Shown: positions 24,094 to 32,736, counted from the stretch's first letter. The stretch: 38,149 nt of DNA from Cytobacillus purgationiresistens (GCF_030813235.1 NZ_JAUSUB010000042.1:1-38149); one strand, 5' to 3'. Numbers and translations: made by a program. Notes: generated by a model not told the origin, from the sequence alone.

Positions 24094-25214
24094 TTTGCAT
24101 TCACTTCCATACCATCCTGAAGTGAATCAGATGGATTGGCTATTACTTGATCACCCTCAGCTAGTCCGCTTAGAACCTCCATCTTACTTCCTGATGCAAT
24201 GCCGATTTCAACTTCATGCTTCACACTTTTTCCATCCTTTAAAAGGAAAACATAGCTGGCAGCGTCATCAGTTAATACTGCTTCTGCAGGAATCGTCAAC
24301 GCTGATTTACGGCTTGTTTCAATTTCCACAATCAATTGAAACCCTGGCTTTAAGCTAGAAATATCATCTTTAATATCAACGAGGATGCCGTATTGAGCTG
24401 CACGCAATTCACCAGGATTGACCGGCTGGCTTTCATCTGGCGTAAAGCTGATTTGGCTGACCTCACCCTTCCATTCCTTATCAGGAAGGACATCGGATTT
24501 CAATACAGCCGTCATACCTTTTTCAACCTTTAACGTGTCATACTCAGATAAAGTACCTCTAGCGACCTTTTCATCAAGATTCCCAATATGGATGATAGGC
24601 GCTTGCTGTGCTAATGGATCAGACGACTTCATCTCATTGATTTGCAGCACTTTGCCATTCATAGTGCTCTTTACCGCTAATTGTTCCATGCGCTGCTCAA
24701 TTTCCTTTTTCTCCAGAAGCAATTGATGGACATCAAGATTAGCCATCCTCTTATCCATTGTGAGTTGATCTCTTTCAGGGTCGATCTGCTTCTTCGCTTC
24801 TTTCTTGCCTATTTGCTTGCGGAGATCCTCTTCCTGCTCCTGCAAATTGGTCAAGCTCTTTTCTACTTGGTTGATTCTTAAGTAGCCAGATTCTATCTGC
24901 AGATTGATTCTTTCAAGTTCCATGGCAACGCTTTTTTCATTGTACTTTGCTAATATGGTCCCTTCCTCAACTGCTTCACCTTCTTCAACCAGCACTTCTT
25001 CTATTTCTCCTTGTTCCATGCTTGTGAAGATTTTCTGCTCATTTTTCAATGACAAAGTCCCAGGAATCATTAAATAGTCCGTGATTTCCTCTTTTTCAGG
25101 TTGAACAACAGTTACAGAAGGGCCTTTGGCAAATGCCTGGCGATAGACGCTGACACCTGCCATTACCAGAATAAGTAATCCGACACCTACTGCGACCCAA
25201 ACTTTTTTATTCAT
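24090..25214 (-). CDS. yknX: Membrane-fusion (periplasmic-adaptor-like) protein YknX
   Basis: A 374-aa extracytoplasmic subunit. One N-terminal anchor (VWVAVGVGLLILVMAGVSVY) is followed by a lipoyl half (GEIEEVLVEEGEAVEEGTILA), a coiled-coil hairpin rich in Glu/Lys/Gln (about 105-185), the second lipoyl half (STMNGKVLQINEM), and beta-barrel and C-terminal domains. This is the MacA/YknX layout. In Bacillus it partners YknY, YknZ and YknW. It starts 12 bases after the yknW stop. Confidence 0.92.
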   Translation of the reverse strand: MNKKVWVAVGVGLLILVMAGVSVYRQAFAKGPSVTVVQPEKEEITDYLMIPGTLSLKNEQKIFTSMEQGEIEEVLVEEGEAVEEGTILAKYNEKSVAMELERINLQIESGYLRINQVEKSLTNLQEQEEDLRKQIGKKEAKKQIDPERDQLTMDKRMANLDVHQLLLEKKEIEQRMEQLAVKSTMNGKVLQINEMKSSDPLAQQAPIIHIGNLDEKVARGTLSEYDTLKVEKGMTAVLKSDVLPDKEWKGEVSQISFTPDESQPVNPGELRAAQYGILVDIKDDISSLKPGFQLIVEIETSRKSALTIPAEAVLTDDAASYVFLLKDGKSVKHEVEIGIASGSKMEVLSGLAEGDQVIANPSDSLQDGMEVNAK

Positions 25215-25226
25215 TCATTTACTCCA

Positions 25227-25886
25227 TCACATCGCTGGTGCGGCTAACGCACTTAATAATGCAAGGCCGATTCCAACCAAGAAAAATACGATGGCAATGA
25301 TCCATGCTACAGTTTTCGATAGACCAGCAACTCGGTTTAAACCAATCGCTATTAAAATGGTCTGCCAAATTGAAAAGACTTCTATGTGATTCAAAATGCT
25401 AGATGGCCCGGCATTTAACAACCCTGCCAAGCTTGTAATAAATACATCCGAGTTCCCCCCAATTAATGCCGCAAATCCTGAATTAATGACTAGACCAAGA
25501 GCTCCGATGATCAATATATATGTATTCATCGAGAATAACTGTCTAAATGTCACATCGGAACTAGCAATCTTACAAATTAACAAATAAATGGCGCTGGAAA
25601 TGAGTACTGTGATAATTGGTGTAATAATACCAGTAATAGCCATTGTAATTCTTGCGAAGCCTAACACTAGTAAGGTTTCTTCTTCACTAAGGTCACCTAA
25701 TTCAAAAAAACTCGCGTCCATTGTAAAAGCCATTAGTATCATTCCAAAAGAAAAAAGCAAACTAACTAATAATAGCGGTACCCATATTTTCGGATTTTGC
25801 TTGATTCGATCAAATTGTTCAGTAGGACTCCAAATCATCCCTAATAAACTTGGTTTTGCTGGCTTACTGCTTATTTCGTTTTCCAT
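25227..25886 (-). CDS. yknW: Yip1-family protein YknW
   Basis: A 219-aa polytopic membrane protein, first gene of the operon with yknX, yknY and yknZ. It shows the N-terminal motif LLGMIWSPTEQFDRIKQNP and about five hydrophobic helices. In B. subtilis YknW is required for assembly of the complex that resists SdpC. I start at ATG 25886, with AGGAG ten bases upstream, rather than at the ATG seven codons earlier, which lacks a ribosome site. A canonical sigma-W promoter lies about 40 bases upstream. Confidence 0.9.
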   Translation of the reverse strand: MENEISSKPAKPSLLGMIWSPTEQFDRIKQNPKIWVPLLLVSLLFSFGMILMAFTMDASFFELGDLSEEETLLVLGFARITMAITGIITPIITVLISSAIYLLICKIASSDVTFRQLFSMNTYILIIGALGLVINSGFAALIGGNSDVFITSLAGLLNAGPSSILNHIEVFSIWQTILIAIGLNRVAGLSKTVAWIIAIVFFLVGIGLALLSALAAPAM

Positions 25887-25923
25887 ATACTTAACTCTCC
25901 TATTCATGTTTGATAGTTAAATA

Positions 25924-25949
25924 TACGTGGGCAGTTGGGAAAAGTTTCA
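25924..25949 (-). promoter_or_regulatory. Sigma-W-type promoter of yknWXYZ
   Basis: The minus strand carries TGAAAC (25949-25944), exactly 16 bases, then CGTA (25927-25924). This is the textbook sigma-W consensus, and the B. subtilis yknWXYZ operon is a known sigma-W target. It predicts induction by cell-envelope stress. Confidence 0.85.
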
Positions 25950-26060
25950 TAAAAAGGGTAAATTATATTTATGAAAGACAATAATCTTAATTTCAAAGTG
26001 ATTGCAACCTTCTTTGAAACGAAATGATGACAGAATAAATGCAACATCCTTTCCCCGAAA

Positions 26061-26092
26061 GTAAAAAAAGCCGATCTTCTTTAAGATGGGCT
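26061..26092 (-). terminator. Terminator after the broken oxidoreductase gene
   Basis: AGCCGATCTT (26069-26078) pairs with AAGATGGGCT (26083-26092) with one mismatch, followed on the minus strand by TTTTTTTAC. Confidence 0.8.
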
Positions 26093-26112
26093 CCACCATA
26101 TAATTCTCGTCT

Positions 26113-27701
26113 TTATATCCATTTTGTAAATGGAGGAATGCTTTGCGGAAATTCAAACAGATTGAATGGATCATATGCCTTTTTCACCGCTCGAAGACGG
26201 TTGAGATTCTCTCCATAGTACGCCGTTGGCCAATCTCTAATGAGCCGATCGGACCAATTTACATAGTCGCCGGTGGTGTGCCTTGATAAGGCACGCCTCA
26301 ATTCCTCTATCCAGCGGATGTTTCGTCGTTCTTCTGCTGGATTGTCCCATGTAGCTAGATATTCCTGGGCGATGATCGTATCCCTATAATAGAAAGCTGT
26401 TTCAGTTGGACCAATCCGGCCTGCTGCTCCTCCAAGAGACTGATGCCATATGCCGGATTTTTCATTTGGCGCGTTTTCTAGAAATTGTTTCATTGTTAAG
26501 ATGGCGTTGGATGAAAAAGGCTTATCTAGGAAAGAGCCTGATCTTTTACGGTATGCGGCCTGGTTTCCGCTTGGGTCGTCAAAGAAGCGAACAGCTTGGA
26601 TATACGGCACTTCTTTTATCAATACTTTTACGGGTGAACCAGTGTCTGTTAGTGGCCGAAGTAGTGCCTTTAACTTGGTTGACGGTCCGACAAATTCACC
26701 TTGAGCGATGATTTGATTGGCTTCTTTTGCTTTTAATTCAATTTCTGAAGTGAGGCGGTCACTTGTATTCGGCGCCCACTTCTGCCATGCGTCGAAAGCT
26801 GCTTCGAAATCATCCCATCTCCATATGATAGAGAATACCGAAACTTTAGAAATGGGATGGACCTTGAATGTAAGGGACGTGACAATCCCAAAGTTCCCTC
26901 CGCCCCCTCCACAGCAAGCCCAAAATAGCTCACTATTATGATTTTTATTTGCCTTAACCAATTTCGCATCACTATGACCTTCCGCAATGACCATCTCAAC
27001 CTCAAGCAGGTTGTCACAGGTTAGTCCAAACCATCGTGATAACATCCCAATTCCCCCGCCGAGCGTAAGTCCGACTAGACCTACACTGCTCTCCGTTCCT
27101 CCGGGGATCGTCGTGCCGTCTTTCCATAATTCGTTATATACTTGCCCTAAATTAGCTCCTGCTTCTATTTTCGCTGTCATGCCTTTACGGTTGACAGTTA
27201 TTTCATGCATCTCGCTGACATCAATAATCAGACCGCCATTTACAAGCGAGAAATTCTCATAGCTGTGCCGACCGCTCCTCACTCGGAATGGAATGCGGTT
27301 CTCTCTCACCCACTTTAATGCATTTAACACCTCACCTGTATTCTGACAAAATACAATGATTCTTGGGAACTTGGGGACGCTTAAATTATTATTTATTCTG
27401 CGATTAGAACATATATTCCGAGTTTTTCTCCTGAATCATGTTCCAATATCGCGATTAGAACATATATTGCAGGTTTTTCACCTGAATCACTAATATCGCG
27501 ATTAGAACATAAATTACAGGTTTTTTTCCTGAATCATGTTCCAATGTCGCGATTAGAACATATATTGCAGGCTTTTCACCTGAATCATGTTCCAATGTCG
27601 CGATTAGAACATAAATTACAGGTTTTTTACCTGAATCATGTTCTGCTCATAATCTGCATCATCAGGCGTAACAATTCGCCCGGTAAGCTCTGTCTTTTCA
27701 A
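26113..27701 (-). pseudogene. FAD-binding (BBE-type) oxidoreductase gene split by a repeat array
   Basis: The larger part, 26113-27330 and in frame a little further to 27399, encodes a PCMH-type FAD domain (RSGRHSYENFSLVNGG with the flavin-linking His, then GLTLGGGIGMLSRWFGLTCDNL) and a C-terminal BBE-like end (YYGENLNRLRAVKKAYDPFNLF). Upstream of 27330 the frame continues homologous (VPKFPRIIVFCQNTGEV). The missing N-terminus is found at 27643-27701 (TELTGRIVTPDDADYEQ), behind AAAGGGG and a TTG start. Between the two parts lies the array 27400-27643, which brings a stop codon. One base is also missing in the A-run after the TTG. The gene is broken twice and the full-length enzyme cannot be made; a truncated one from GTG 27330 would lack part of the flavin site. 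Confidence 0.85.
27400..27643. repeat. Tandem array of about 51-bp palindromic repeats
   Basis: Five direct repeats begin at 27400, 27451, 27498, 27549 and 27600, with lengths 51, 47, 51, 51 and about 44. Each starts GCGATTAGAACAT and carries nested inverted repeats: GAACAT with ATGTTC outside, and CAGG/CAGGT with CCTG/ACCTG inside, around a T-run. Units alternate between TATATTGC and TAAATTAC versions, which suggests duplication of dimers. The array replaces the point where codons for YEQ and ARR of the oxidoreductase should join. There is no transposase and no CRISPR-type constant-repeat/unique-spacer pattern. Confidence 0.9.
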
Positions 27702-27810
27702 AAGATAACCCCTTTCTCTGATGTTGTACAAGGATTGTTATATGCTATGAAAAACTTTGGAAAAAGGACACAGTGGAATGGTCGAAAGAATAGGCGAACA
27801 TTCCGCAACA

Positions 27811-27840
27811 AAAAAAGCCCTAATCCATAGGATCAAGGCT
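27811..27840 (-). terminator. Terminator of the ECF sigma operon
   Basis: On the minus strand AGCC..ATCC pairs with GGAT..GGCT (27817-27840), followed by TTTTTTTG. It lies about seven bases after the last gene of the operon. Confidence 0.8.
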
Positions 27841-27847
27841 CCCTAAA

Positions 27848-28798
27848 TCAATGCACTGTCTTTAAACTTACTTCCGAGCTGTTTGTTACGTGAATTTGAT
27901 GCTTACCGTCGCCATTTTTAAAAATGGCTTCCTCTATACCTGTATTTGGTTCTTCATAATATCCATCATCGTCGACAGCTTCCGTTTTTTGCTTCTTCTT
28001 AATCTGCCAGCCGTCTTGATTTCCTTCGATATAATCAATGTTTGCTGCCACAATTTTTACATTGCTATTTGCTTCTAATTGAATGTTCGTGTTTGAACTC
28101 TTATCAATGGACCAGTCGCTCATTAACTCGCGCGGTTTTAATGTAATGGCATTATGATTGCCAATGACTTCGAGCTTAACATCCTGCGGTATGAGAACGA
28201 CTGCAGACATCATTCCATAGTAATCAAACATTCCAGTCGCTTCATTTGGCAGACCTTTTAGGGTCACATATAGTGTATCACCCTTCACATTCGTGTTCAC
28301 ATAATCCTCGGGTGCTGTGATGAGCTTCTCATTTTTCGCCGTTGCTGCTCTATAGGTTCCAAATAATGAGACCTCGCTTGCATTGGTTCCTTCTATCGTT
28401 AACGGGTTATTTCCGGAGTCAATCACAATCCGCTTAATATCCTCTTTTAAAGCTTGCTCGAATGCCGGCAGATCATAGGTTCGATCTTCTTTATCAATTG
28501 CCACAGCAACTCGATCCACAACACCGATTGAGCTTAGAAGAGCAAAGCCTATCCCTATTGTCCCTAAGAATCCTACGATGAGAATACTTAAGATATCATA
28601 TTTCAAATATGGCTTTTCCTGTTTTGAAAAAAAGAGGAATAGCAATATCTCAATACCTAATACGACTAAAATAATTGGCCACCATGACATCAAAATATGG
28701 CTGATCTCCATGCCGGCAATTTGTGATAATAACAGATATATTCCGAGAAGAAGCAATGACGCTCCCATCGAAAACGTTCCAACTCTCCATGTTCTCAT
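27848..28798 (-). CDS. Membrane protein with LiaF/adhesin-like beta domain, last gene of the ECF operon
   Basis: A 316-aa protein. Three N-terminal hydrophobic segments (GASLLLLGIYLLLSQIAGM, WWPIILVVLGIEILLFLFF and ILIVGFLGTIGIGFALL) resemble the LiaI/LiaF_TM type. The remaining 200 residues outside the membrane are strand-rich (IKRIVIDSGNNPLTIEGTNA, VKLEVIGNHNAITLK), like a toast-rack or LiaF C-terminal domain. It starts four bases after the upstream stop, with GGGAG ahead of the ATG. Probably an envelope-stress sensor or modulator; this is inferred from fold type and operon. Confidence 0.65.
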   Translation of the reverse strand: MRTWRVGTFSMGASLLLLGIYLLLSQIAGMEISHILMSWWPIILVVLGIEILLFLFFSKQEKPYLKYDILSILIVGFLGTIGIGFALLSSIGVVDRVAVAIDKEDRTYDLPAFEQALKEDIKRIVIDSGNNPLTIEGTNASEVSLFGTYRAATAKNEKLITAPEDYVNTNVKGDTLYVTLKGLPNEATGMFDYYGMMSAVVLIPQDVKLEVIGNHNAITLKPRELMSDWSIDKSSNTNIQLEANSNVKIVAANIDYIEGNQDGWQIKKKQKTEAVDDDGYYEEPNTGIEEAIFKNGDGKHQIHVTNSSEVSLKTVH

Positions 28799-28802
28799 AT
28801 TC

Positions 28803-29879
28803 TCACTCTCCCTCGGCTTTCTTTACATTCTTATTTTTATTGCCGCCCAGCAGCTTTAAGCCTCCGCCAATCAGAAGAATGCAGACGATTCCTGTTTGGA
28901 AGTATCGGTCGAACCAATACCATAAATCGATGTTGATCATGTTGGATAGCATGGGGGATACGGATGGCAAAATGATGCTTGTTGTCATGTAATATAGTCC
29001 GATTAGAACAAGTCCGATGCCAATCCATCTCTGATGATTAATGAAGTAGGCGATAATTGGTACATCCTCCAGCTCTTCTTCTCCGTATCTTGACGCCTTT
29101 TGCAGCCCATCAAAGAAGCTGTAGAACCAAATAATCGGGATCAAGAACAAGAAAATACCGAGTCTTAGAACGTCCAATATATAGATGGAGAATAGAAACG
29201 CTGCCATCAATTGAATTCCGCGGCGCTGCAACCCCAAATATAAGTGGCCTGCTCCAGGGAATGTCGATAAAATGGTGGCAATGGTTTTGCTCTTCTTGCC
29301 ATCCTCGCGATGCTTTTCAAAATCCTCCAGAATCGTGCGATCGACAAGCTCTTCTCCGCGCTGCTTCTTATTTAATTGCTGCGTCGCATCGAAAAAGCTA
29401 TATACCCATATGACTGGGAACAATAGAAGAAATACAAGAAACTCTCCGCGATTTGTCATGACGGCTATGAAAGTTACCATAATGCCCAATCCAAGAGAAG
29501 CAGCGAGGAAGGTCAGTCCGCGATTCATTAAACCTAAGTGGAAGTGGCCAACACCCGGTATAAATGATAACAGAATGGTTCTGAATCTTTCATAGTCCAG
29601 CTCTACTGTTTTATTCTCTTCAATTAACGGCTGTTTCCCTTTTAGCAGCTTGGAGGCAGTGATGCCCGTATCAACCAAGTTGACAATATATAGGAAAACT
29701 CCAGCGAACACAATTACCATTACCTCGCCGCCAACCCCTACTGATATCATAAAAAACGTAAGAGCAATCAGGAAAAACTCCCCTAGCATATAGGCTAGAC
29801 CTCGAAAGGCTTTTCCTAAATACAGCAATCCTCCGCCTGGAAAAAAGCCTAGTAAAAATGCGATAATCGGATTTTTCAT
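28803..29879 (-). CDS. Multi-TM protein with three TM2-like repeats
   Basis: A 358-aa membrane protein with about eight helices. A TM2-like unit occurs three times: LLGFFPGGGLLYLGKAFRGL (near 9), LSFIPGVGHFHLGLMNRGL (near 108) and LSTFPGAGHLYLGLQRRGI (near 208). Units two and three continue into PVIWVYSFFDATQQL and PIIWFYSFFDGLQKA. Each unit is a Pro-Gly turn followed by a Gly-rich helix. The ATG overlaps the anti-sigma stop. The function is unknown; the operon suggests a part in envelope sensing. Confidence 0.65.
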   Translation of the reverse strand: MKNPIIAFLLGFFPGGGLLYLGKAFRGLAYMLGEFFLIALTFFMISVGVGGEVMVIVFAGVFLYIVNLVDTGITASKLLKGKQPLIEENKTVELDYERFRTILLSFIPGVGHFHLGLMNRGLTFLAASLGLGIMVTFIAVMTNRGEFLVFLLLFPVIWVYSFFDATQQLNKKQRGEELVDRTILEDFEKHREDGKKSKTIATILSTFPGAGHLYLGLQRRGIQLMAAFLFSIYILDVLRLGIFLFLIPIIWFYSFFDGLQKASRYGEEELEDVPIIAYFINHQRWIGIGLVLIGLYYMTTSIILPSVSPMLSNMINIDLWYWFDRYFQTGIVCILLIGGGLKLLGGNKNKNVKKAEGE

Positions 29880-30343
29880 TCTTTGTTATCCTCCTTATTA
29901 TTCCTTTCGAAAGAATCCATCCAGGCAAAGGTTTTATCAACGATTCCCTCAGTCATAGACGTCTCTTTTTCCTTAAACCCTTGGCTCTCAACACCGCCAG
30001 CATATTGGGTCAATGACTGGAAAACCCCAGTCGACATTAAAATCAGTGTCATAGCAGCTGCTATACCATAATGAAAGATTGATTTTTGATAGAAAGCTGA
30101 CCGTCTCTCCACTCTTGCTTCAGGTACCGGCGCTTCTTTCTGGCTTTTAATTTGCGCCATGACTGAATCAGTGAAGTTTGGCTCATTTTCTATGATTGGA
30201 AGGTCGTCTTCCTCAACGGCCATCAAGTAGAGGTCCAAGCATTGGTCACAGCTGTAAAGATGATCCTCATAGGTCTCACGGACTTCATCTTCTAATTCAT
30301 TTTTTACGTATGTCTGCCACTCTTCATAAGAATAATGTTTCAT
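29876..30343 (-). CDS. Anti-sigma factor with zinc-finger (ZAS) domain
   Basis: A 155-aa membrane protein that should hold the upstream sigma factor inactive. The N-terminal cytoplasmic part has the ZAS motif H-x3-C-x2-C in YEDHLYSCDQCLDLYL. One membrane helix (YGIAAAMTLILMSTGVF) follows near residue 95, then a short outer tail. ATG 30343 has AAGGAGG nine bases upstream and overlaps the sigma stop (ATGA); an earlier in-frame ATG lies inside the sigma gene and is rejected. Confidence 0.88.
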   Translation of the reverse strand: MKHYSYEEWQTYVKNELEDEVRETYEDHLYSCDQCLDLYLMAVEEDDLPIIENEPNFTDSVMAQIKSQKEAPVPEARVERRSAFYQKSIFHYGIAAAMTLILMSTGVFQSLTQYAGGVESQGFKEKETSMTEGIVDKTFAWMDSFERNNKEDNKE

Positions 30344-30885
30344 GAAAAATCGTCCTCCTTCCAATGCTTCTTCATCCACTGACGCGCCCTGTATAATTTC
30401 GTTTCAATTGTTTTCACCTGAACATTTTGTTCTTCTGCCATTTGCTGATAGCTTTTTTCTTTAATATAGAAATCATATATGACAATGCGATAATTGTCAG
30501 GCATTTCATTCAGACGCTGGCGCACGAGCTCGCGTCTTTCACGGCTCAATATTTTTGCCTCAATGTTTTCATTTTGAGGTGCAATAGAATCGTAGTCAAC
30601 AGATTCCATGATATCTTCGCGCCTGCGGTCACGTTTTCTTTTCATATCAATCGCGTGATTGACGGCAATTCTAGTCATCCATGTTTTTAAACCTTGATTC
30701 TCATATTTGGGGAGAGAGTGATAGATCTTTAAAAACACTTCTTGTGCGGCATCTTCCGCTTCCTTCTGATCTCTCAGTACCGCATAAATTGTCCGGAACA
30801 AATCATTGCGGTACTTTTCAACCAAAAGCCGAAAAGCGTGGTCATTGCCGCTTAATACTTTTTGGATAAGAACTTGGTCGCTAAT
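30340..30885 (-). CDS. ECF-type RNA polymerase sigma factor, probable AUU start
   Basis: A 181-aa sigma factor. Region 2 is FRLLVEKYRNDLFRTIYAVL..EAEDAAQEVFLKIYHSL and region 4 is LNEMPDNYRIVIYDFYIKEKSYQQMAEEQN followed by VKTIETKLYRARQWMKKHW. Start choice is unusual. AAAGGGGGA is followed eight bases later by ATT 30885, giving (M)SDQVLIQKVLSGN, where ECF proteins normally begin. There is no ATG, GTG or TTG there. The alternative GTG at 30915 has no ribosome site and would lie only a few bases from the predicted transcription start. I could not assign it to a named Bacillus sigma (sigma-W, M, X, V, Y or YlaC). Confidence 0.85.
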   Translation of the reverse strand: MSDQVLIQKVLSGNDHAFRLLVEKYRNDLFRTIYAVLRDQKEAEDAAQEVFLKIYHSLPKYENQGLKTWMTRIAVNHAIDMKRKRDRRREDIMESVDYDSIAPQNENIEAKILSRERRELVRQRLNEMPDNYRIVIYDFYIKEKSYQQMAEEQNVQVKTIETKLYRARQWMKKHWKEDDFS

Positions 30886-30922
30886 CTCTCTCTCCCCCTT
30901 TCTGCCAGCTTCCACCCTAATA

Positions 30923-30949
30923 GACGAAAGTTATAGAACAATCCCTACA
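30923..30949 (-). promoter_or_regulatory. ECF-type promoter candidate for the sigma operon
   Basis: On the minus strand CGTC (30926-30923) resembles ECF -10 elements and TGTAGG (30949-30944) lies 17 bases upstream as a possible -35. If right, transcription starts near the in-frame GTG 30915, leaving the strong ribosome site and the ATT codon as the translation start, and the operon may be autoregulated. The -35 is not the common TGAAAC. Confidence 0.4.
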
Positions 30950-31195
30950 CGTTTTTTTAAAAAAAGTTTTTATTGTTGGCTTTTTATTTAAACGCTGCTG
31001 GTTATCGTCTTAGCTGCTGAGCAAATAAAGTATGTTTGTCCAGTTGATAACAGCTCTAGTAAAGCATTTTATGAAGTAATTATCAAAAGAAGGTTTTAGG
31101 AGTGTAGGTGTTCCTGTTGCTTCCCTTATGTAATAAATAGAAACTTGCCATCCGTTTTTTAAAAATAAAAGCATATATTCTGCTCGTCCGCTATA

Positions 31196-31204
31196 TGGTA
31201 AAAT
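31196..31204 (+). promoter_or_regulatory. Extended -10 promoter candidate of plsY
   Basis: TG-G-TAAAAT, about 45 bases before the ATG. The same sequence TATGGTAAAATAA occurs ahead of ppaC. No clear -35 is visible. Confidence 0.5.
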
Positions 31205-31248
31205 AAGTTAGGTTATTTATTCTGAAAATTAATAAAAAGGAGTACTAT

Positions 31249-31872
31249 ATGGACTTATATATTTATTTTGCCGCATATTTAATAGGCTCTATTCCTACCG
31301 CATTACTTATTGGGAAGTATTTTTTTCATATTGATATTCGCCAGCATGGAAGTAATAACCCGGGCGCGACGAATACGCTGAGAGTGTTAGGAAAGCGAGC
31401 TGCGATTGTTGTGCTGATTATTGATATTGGCAAAGGAGCGCTGGCTGCTTCTCTTCCGATTATTATTGGAACTGGTCATGACCTGCTTGCTGTCGGTTTG
31501 GTTGCTGTGATCGGTCATTGCTTCCCGATTTTTGCGGGATTCCGTGGTGGAAAGGCGATTGCGACAACCGCAGGTGTTTTACTAGTTGCTAATGTTTGGC
31601 TGTTCCTCATTGCCTATATCGCATTCGTGACCGTTATCTACTTTACAAAATACGTATATTTCGGGTCGATTTCGGTAGGCATTTCTTTACTTATCTATTC
31701 CTTAATAAAACCAGGCAGCGATAATGAAATCATCTTTATAGTGTTTTTATTACTATTAGTCTTCCTACATCGCTCTAATATTAAAAACCATCTCAATCAT
31801 ATCGAGCCGAAGATTAATGATAAAAATCTGCAGGATGATCGCATTCCGCCTAAAAATACGAAACAAGCTTAG
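31249..31872 (+). CDS. plsY: Acyl-phosphate:glycerol-3-phosphate acyltransferase PlsY
   Basis: A 207-aa inner-membrane enzyme that makes lysophosphatidate from acyl-phosphate and glycerol-3-phosphate, the first step of membrane lipid synthesis. The three family motifs are present: GSIPTALLIGK (13-23), HGSNNPGATNTLRVLG (near 34-49) and GHCFPIFAGFRGGKAIATTAG (near 89-109). Hydrophobic helices alternate with these loops. The C-terminal tail (EPKINDKNLQDDRIPPKN) is longer and more polar than usual. AAGGAG precedes the ATG. It may be a second copy, since many Bacilli encode PlsY beside parE; that cannot be checked here. Confidence 0.92.
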   Translation: MDLYIYFAAYLIGSIPTALLIGKYFFHIDIRQHGSNNPGATNTLRVLGKRAAIVVLIIDIGKGALAASLPIIIGTGHDLLAVGLVAVIGHCFPIFAGFRGGKAIATTAGVLLVANVWLFLIAYIAFVTVIYFTKYVYFGSISVGISLLIYSLIKPGSDNEIIFIVFLLLLVFLHRSNIKNHLNHIEPKINDKNLQDDRIPPKNTKQA

Positions 31873-31884
31873 GGGGCGAATACG

Positions 31885-32736
31885 TTGACACAGACAAAAG
31901 ACCTTGCTCACTTTCTCGCTAAAATGAACCAGCAGAAGCAGCACCATATTGGCTATTGCGGAGACAATGAAGCAGAGATCATGGATACATTGCTTCATGA
32001 TTTTTCTGAGCTGCCACTTGGAGAATCCTTTTTTACAGCTTATGAAAAGGGGAAATTGATTGGGGCTATCGGGTTGGATATAGACCTGGAGGAGAAGAGC
32101 GCTGAGGTATGGGGACCATTTACAGACAATAAGGAAACCCTGGATTCCCTTTGGAACAGAATATGTTTGCACCACGACTCTACACTTAATAAGGTTTATT
32201 TTTTTATCAACGAGGAAAATAACCAAGCTCTAACCTTTATGAAAAAAATTAACGCTGAACATAAGAGCCAACATTATATTCTAAAAGCAGAAAAAGGCGA
32301 AAATAACGAAACGCATCTCGTCATTCCCTACGCTCATCATTATCAGGAAGCCTTCAGCAGATTACATGAGCAAGCTTTTCCAAATACTTATTATTCAGCA
32401 AACGAAATTCTAGATAAACTGAACGAATACAACCAACTGCTCTTGGTTCCTGCTGAGGATGAACAAATTAAAGGCTATGTCTATATAGAAGCTCTGCCTG
32501 ACCATGGAGAAGGGAATATCGAATTCATATCCGCTTCTCCTAGGTTCAGAAGACAGGGTATTGGCACGCTTCTTCTTAAAGCTGCATTATCAGCGCTTTT
32601 TCAACACAAGGAAATCTTGACTGTTTCTCTATGTGTTGGTGCTGATAACCAGATGGCGCTATCTCTGTACAAAGCGGCAGGATTTAAAATTGCCCATGAG
32701 CTGCAGCTGTTTGAAGGCAAGATTATTCACGTATAA
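31885..32736 (+). CDS. GNAT-family N-acetyltransferase, two-domain
   Basis: A 283-aa protein starting at TTG 31885 with AGGGGG nine bases upstream. The C-terminal domain (about 150-283) is a clear GNAT fold: the acetyl-CoA loop FRRQGIGTLLLKAALSAL is preceded by the strand IEFISASPRF and followed by VSLCVGADNQMALSLYKAAGF. The N-terminal half looks like a degenerate second GNAT unit (GKLIGAIGLDIDLEEKSAEV). The substrate is unknown. It lies 12 bases after plsY and probably shares its transcript; its 3' end overlaps the convergent flavoenzyme gene by 14 bases. Confidence 0.85.
   Translation: MTQTKDLAHFLAKMNQQKQHHIGYCGDNEAEIMDTLLHDFSELPLGESFFTAYEKGKLIGAIGLDIDLEEKSAEVWGPFTDNKETLDSLWNRICLHHDSTLNKVYFFINEENNQALTFMKKINAEHKSQHYILKAEKGENNETHLVIPYAHHYQEAFSRLHEQAFPNTYYSANEILDKLNEYNQLLLVPAEDEQIKGYVYIEALPDHGEGNIEFISASPRFRRQGIGTLLLKAALSALFQHKEILTVSLCVGADNQMALSLYKAAGFKIAHELQLFEGKIIHV

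Larger units (their letters stand above)
30916..31248. other. Divergent promoter region between sigma and plsY genes
   Basis: These 333 bases contain the ECF-type promoter candidate (30923-30949) for the sigma operon and the extended -10 (31196-31204) for plsY. The rest is AT-rich, with long A and T runs near 30955-30985, and I see no coding remnant or structured RNA. Confidence 0.5.

Noticed and set aside
27400..27643. CRISPR array
   Set aside because: The whole 51-bp unit repeats, with no unique spacers of constant length, and each unit is a nested palindrome. No cas genes are present.
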